Shown: piece after piece, positions 60,637-64,000 of the stretch
Numbering within the stretch: the stretch's first letter is position 1
How the letters are laid out: the number at the start of each line of letters is the position of its first letter
Assembly (NCBI RefSeq): GCF_005938625.1
Contig: NZ_VCNJ01000029.1
Span: forward strand, 124,001-188,000
Source of the DNA: Pseudomonas fluorescens
GTDB taxonomy: Bacteria > Pseudomonadota > Gammaproteobacteria > Pseudomonadales > Pseudomonadaceae
DNA: 64,000 nt
Direction of reading: 5' to 3'
The notes under the pieces: model-generated
Database searches by the model: none
What the model was told of the DNA's origin: nothing
The model's input: the letters and a program-made list of their open reading frames with translations, nothing else
Program-made: the position numbers and the translations under genes

Positions 60637-63060
60637 CACCAACGTGTCGACGGCAAACGGTTTGGTCAGCACCTGCATGCCCGGGCCGAGTTGACCGTTG
60701 CCGATTACTGAGTTTTCCGCGTATCCGGTAATGAACAAGGTCTTCAGCTTCGGTCTGATTTGCCTGCCCGCATCAGCCATCTGCCGGCCGTTCATGCCGC
60801 CCGGCAAACCGACATCGGTGATGAGCAGATCGATGTGCGCACTGGAGCGCAGTGCTTCCAGACCTTCAACGCTGTCGGCCGCTTCGAGCAGGTTGTAGCC
60901 GAGGTCGTTCAGCACGTCTTTGAGCAGCGTGCGAACGGTGGGTTCGTCGTCGACAATCAGGATGGTCTCGCCGGTCTTTGCCTGCAGGGTTGCCGAGCTT
61001 TGCGTGTCATCGTGATTGCGCTGCGTTTCGCCGAGGTAGCGCGGCAGGTAAACGCACATGGTGGTGCCTTGACCCACGGTCGATTGCACCCGCACCTGTC
61101 CGCCTGATTGCTTGGTGAAACCGTAGATCATCGACAGCCCGAGCCCTGTGCCCTGGCCCAGCGGTTTGGTGGTGAAAAACGGGTCGAAGGCCTTGGCGAT
61201 CACTTCCGCACTCATACCAGTACCGGTGTCGGCGACCGACAGGCACAGGTATTGCCCTTCGGGCATTTCCCGTACGCGAGCTGATTCAGCATCCAGGGTT
61301 CGATTGGCGGTTTCGACGGTGATGCTGCCGCCATCGGGCATCGCGTCGCGGGCGTTGATGCACAGATTGAGCAGGGCGTTTTCCAGTTGGCTGGCATCGA
61401 CCAGCGCCGGCCACAAATCGGCAGCGACGACCGTTTTCAGGCGAATACTCGGGCCGACGGTGCGCTGGATCAGTTCGGTCATGCCGGCAATCAGTGCGTT
61501 GACTTCAGTTGGCCGTGGATCGAGTGTCTGACGGCGAGAGAAGGCCAGCAGACGGTGGGTCAGGGCGGTGGCGCGTTTGGCGGCGTCCTGAGCGATCAGC
61601 ATGTATTTGTCGATGTCGTTCAGGCGGCCTTGGCCGATGCGTTTTTCCATCAACTCAAGGGAGGCGCAAATGCCGGTCAACAGGTTGTTGAAGTCATGGG
61701 CCAGACCGCCGGTGAGTTGCCCGACCGCTTCCATTTTCTGCGATTGGCGCAACTTTTCTTCGGCCTGCATCAAGTCTGCAGTGCGTGCCGAGACCCGTTG
61801 TTCCAGTGTGTCGTTGAGCGATTTCAGGGCGGCGGTCACCCGGTCGCGTTCGGCTTCGACGTTACGCCGGTCTTCGACATCGATAAGCACGCCGGGAAAG
61901 CGTAAAGGTGTGCCGTCTTCGGCGCACTCGACGCGGCCGTTGGCTTCAATCCAGGTGTATTTGCCAGCCGCGCCGCGCACTCGGTATTGGTGCGAATAGG
62001 CACCTCCACGGGCAATGACTTCGTTGATCGAGGTTGTGAGTCCTTCTCTGTCGTCCGGGTGCACGGTCATCACCACTTGTTCCAGGCTCAGACCGTCGAG
62101 ACCCCAGGCCGGATCAAGGTTGAACACCCGCGCGAAGGCCTCATCGACGCTGAAGCGATCGCTGGGCAAGTGCCAGTGCCAGGTGCCGATAATGGCGCCG
62201 GCGGCCAGAGCGAGCTGGACGCGTTCGACGTTTTCCCGGGCGACGGCCTCGCTGATGCGCAAGCGTTCTTGCGCGTCGCGGCGTTCGGTGACATCGCTGA
62301 AGAAGATCGCAATCTGCCGATCGGCCGGGTCGCCGACACGCACGGCGCGCACATCGAACCAGCGCTCGAAGGTATTGGCGTAGTTCTCGAAGTTGGCCGG
62401 CTCGCCGGTCTTGGCCACATGACCGTAGGTTTCGAACCAGAATTTCTCCAGGTTGGGCGCAAATTCGGTGACCCACTTGCCACGCAGGTTGACCCCGGCC
62501 TGACGCTCGAACGCCGGGTTGGCCTCGACGAAGTAATAGTCGATGGGGTGGTCGTCGGCGTCGAATTTGACTTTGACGATGGCGAACGCCGCCTCGATGG
62601 TTTCCAGAATGGTGCTGAAGCGCTCTTCACTCTGGCGCAATGCGGTTTCGGCGCTGCGCGAACGGGTCAGGTCGAGCATCGCACCAATCATGCGTTCGGC
62701 CTTGCCATCGGCATTGCGGATCAGATGCCCGCGATCAAGCACTTCGGCGTAGGAACCATCGTGGCAGAGGAAGCGGTACTCCGCGCTCCAGGTCGTCCCG
62801 GAGCCGTCAATCGCCGAGCGAATCGAGGTTGTCACGCGCGCGCGATCCAGGGTGTGAATCTGCGCAAATCGCCAATCACACGTCGGCTCGATGGCTGCTG
62901 TCGCGTAGCCATACGCCTGTTGCAGCGAGTCGTTCCAGATGACCTGGTTGGTTTTCAGATCCCAGTCCCAGACGGCGTCGCAGGTCGCCTTGACGGCCAG
63001 ACGCAGGCGCGTGACCTCAGACTCAAGCTCCTCGCGAGTAAGCTGTTTCAGGATGTTCAC
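60598..63060 (-). CDS. Hybrid histidine kinase: three PAS domains, HisKA, HATPase, receiver
   Basis: 820 aa, with no membrane helix, so cytosolic. PAS 1 spans ~20-130 (AVWDWDLKTNQVIWNDSL), PAS 2 ~145-265 and PAS 3 ~285-400 (IIGTWHWHLPSDRFSVDEAFARVF, HPDDREGL). A coiled coil (VEAERDRVTAALKSLNDTLEQRV) joins to HisKA with phospho-acceptor His455 in GLAHDFNNLL, the HWE-unrelated type used by CckA/hybrid kinases. HATPase_c follows (NLCINARDAMPDGG, ADTGTGMS, GQGTGLGLSMIYGF). The receiver at ~695-815 has Asp749 in LLITDVGLPGGMNG and a conserved Lys in VLTKPF. No partner regulator gene is adjacent. The role could be linked to c-di-GMP through the overlapping neighbour, but that is only context. Confidence 0.93.
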   Translation of the reverse strand: MNILKQLTREELESEVTRLRLAVKATCDAVWDWDLKTNQVIWNDSLQQAYGYATAAIEPTCDWRFAQIHTLDRARVTTSIRSAIDGSGTTWSAEYRFLCHDGSYAEVLDRGHLIRNADGKAERMIGAMLDLTRSRSAETALRQSEERFSTILETIEAAFAIVKVKFDADDHPIDYYFVEANPAFERQAGVNLRGKWVTEFAPNLEKFWFETYGHVAKTGEPANFENYANTFERWFDVRAVRVGDPADRQIAIFFSDVTERRDAQERLRISEAVARENVERVQLALAAGAIIGTWHWHLPSDRFSVDEAFARVFNLDPAWGLDGLSLEQVVMTVHPDDREGLTTSINEVIARGGAYSHQYRVRGAAGKYTWIEANGRVECAEDGTPLRFPGVLIDVEDRRNVEAERDRVTAALKSLNDTLEQRVSARTADLMQAEEKLRQSQKMEAVGQLTGGLAHDFNNLLTGICASLELMEKRIGQGRLNDIDKYMLIAQDAAKRATALTHRLLAFSRRQTLDPRPTEVNALIAGMTELIQRTVGPSIRLKTVVAADLWPALVDASQLENALLNLCINARDAMPDGGSITVETANRTLDAESARVREMPEGQYLCLSVADTGTGMSAEVIAKAFDPFFTTKPLGQGTGLGLSMIYGFTKQSGGQVRVQSTVGQGTTMCVYLPRYLGETQRNHDDTQSSATLQAKTGETILIVDDEPTVRTLLKDVLNDLGYNLLEAADSVEGLEALRSSAHIDLLITDVGLPGGMNGRQMADAGRQIRPKLKTLFITGYAENSVIGNGQLGPGMQVLTKPFAVDTLVSRVSGLLSIDVE

Positions 63061-63187
63061 CCTTCATGCGTTGATGGTTGGCTTGCGTTCAATTGGCGTG
63101 TTTCAAGCCATCGGCTTCACATGCTTTGTGAGCCATTGACCCGGGCCGTCATGTTTAAGTTGCACGAGGATCAAGGCTCGCGCGCTT
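63061..63187. other. Intergenic gap, same-strand genes
   Basis: 127 bp between the photolyase and kinase genes; no hairpin with a T-tract was found, so read-through is possible. Confidence 0.4.
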
Positions 63188-64000
63188 TCATAGCGATTCG
63201 CCGTGATCCAGTCTGTCGAGCAGCCCTTGCCCGCGTTGCCACAAAGCCTGCTGTTTTTCCAACGGCATGCGATCGAGGTTTTTGTACATCATACCCATGC
63301 GCTGATTGCCGCGCAGAAGGTCACCGTGGCGCATCAGGAAATGCCAGTACAACGCGTTGAACGGGCAGGCGTTGTCGGCCGTGGTTTCACGCACCGAGTA
63401 CGCACAGTCGCGACAGTAGTCGGACATCCGATTGATGTACTGGCCGCTGGCGCAATAAGGCTTCGAACCGAGGTAACCGCCGTCGGCGTGCATGACCATG
63501 CCGAGGGTGTTGGGCAGCTCGACCCAATCGAAAGCGTCCATGTAAATCGCCAGATACCATTCACAGATCTGCTTCGGCGCGATGCCGGCGAGCAAGGCGA
63601 AATTGCCGGTCACCATCAGGCGCTGGATGTGATGGGCGTAAGCATGTTTGAGGCTCTGACCGATCGCCTGCCGCATGCAGTTCATCTGCGTCTCGCCGGT
63701 CCAGTAGAACTCTGGCAAGCGCCGCGTATTACCGAAGGCATTGCCCTCGGCGTACTCGGGCATGTGCAGCCAGTAAACGCCTCGAACATATTCGCGCCAG
63801 CCGATCAGTTGGCGGATGAAGCCTTCAGCAGCATTCAGCGCGATGCTGCCGGACCAATAGGCCGACTCCACATCGCTGCAGAGTTGGCGCAGGTCGAGCA
63901 AGCCAATGTTCAGCGCAGCGCTGATACGGGCATGGAACAGAAACGGTTCGTTACTGGCCATGGCGTCCTGATAATCGCCGAAGCCCGCCAGCCCATAGTC
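63188..64000 (-). CDS. Iron-sulfur cryptochrome/photolyase-related protein (FeS-BCP type), C-terminal part
   Basis: The gene enters from the right edge, so its N terminus is outside; 270 codons are visible, and the first Met in view (63961) is internal. The sequence has the FeS-BCP/PhrB hallmarks: GWREYVRGVYWLHMPEY, HHIQRLMVTGNFALLAG (FAD-binding helices), YMDAFDWVELPNTLGMVMHADGG, and cluster cysteines in KPYCASG, YCRDC (63401-63418) and NACPFNALYWHF, which would bind a 4Fe-4S cluster. In Agrobacterium PhrB this family repairs (6-4) photoproducts; light sensing is an alternative. The substrate-binding N-terminal domain cannot be checked here. Confidence 0.88.
   Translation of the reverse strand, partial: DYGLAGFGDYQDAMASNEPFLFHARISAALNIGLLDLRQLCSDVESAYWSGSIALNAAEGFIRQLIGWREYVRGVYWLHMPEYAEGNAFGNTRRLPEFYWTGETQMNCMRQAIGQSLKHAYAHHIQRLMVTGNFALLAGIAPKQICEWYLAIYMDAFDWVELPNTLGMVMHADGGYLGSKPYCASGQYINRMSDYCRDCAYSVRETTADNACPFNALYWHFLMRHGDLLRGNQRMGMMYKNLDRMPLEKQQALWQRGQGLLDRLDHGESL

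Overview
The window is chromosomal DNA from a fluorescent Pseudomonas (P. fluorescens/P. koreensis-type). The reasons are the high-GC codon use, three copies of the GTAGGAGCTGCCG..GCAGGCTGCGATC palindromic repeat typical of that group, and a complete cyclic lipopeptide (CLP) locus with the layout that is characteristic of it: OM lipoprotein and luxR, three colinear NRPS genes, macA-macB, second luxR.

Layout. 1-7.8 kb holds ordinary accessory genes: the end of a TonB receptor, an LTA-synthase/sulfatase-fold membrane enzyme, a sterol-desaturase-fold oxygenase, an orphan NMT1/SsuA-type substrate-binding protein, an XRE regulator with a membrane partner, two small unknown genes, and a PCuAC-SCO1 copper-delivery pair. 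7.97-52.5 kb is the lipopeptide locus. It comprises an outer-membrane factor and LuxR1 (minus strand), NRPS A (2 modules), NRPS B (4 modules), NRPS C (5 modules and tandem thioesterases), MacA and MacB (plus strand), and LuxR2 (minus strand). 52.8-64 kb holds a YcaC-like hydrolase, a FecI/FecR/TonB-receptor surface-signalling set, an MFS transporter, a membrane diguanylate cyclase, a multi-PAS hybrid histidine kinase, and the 3' part of an iron-sulfur photolyase.

Reading the adenylation pockets and condensation types by eye gives an 11-residue lipopeptide: fatty acyl-D-Leu-D-Asp/Glu-D-aThr-D-Leu-D-Leu-D-Ser-L-Leu-D-Gln-L-Leu-L-Ile-L-Glu/Asp. The starter C domain adds the acyl chain, dual C/E domains set the D residues, and the tandem TE probably closes the ring onto Thr3. 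Order and stereochemistry match the amphisin/tensin/lokisin/arthrofactin family, so the system type is known. The acidic residues at positions 2 and 11 are the uncertain part. The OM factor plus MacAB would form the exporter.

The most interesting regulatory signal is shared by the two LuxR genes at the ends of the locus. Both leaders carry an identical CAGGGATG (the RsmA/RsmE consensus CANGGANG) exactly 8 nt before the ATG, and a second shared 9-mer about 36 nt upstream. This suggests that Gac/Rsm controls both regulators post-transcriptionally. Other signals include complementary-looking TubC-type docking ends on the NRPSs, a REP hairpin inside the NRPS operon, and a 201-bp MITE-like element after macB. 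No tRNA, rRNA, CRISPR array, transposase or phage gene was seen.
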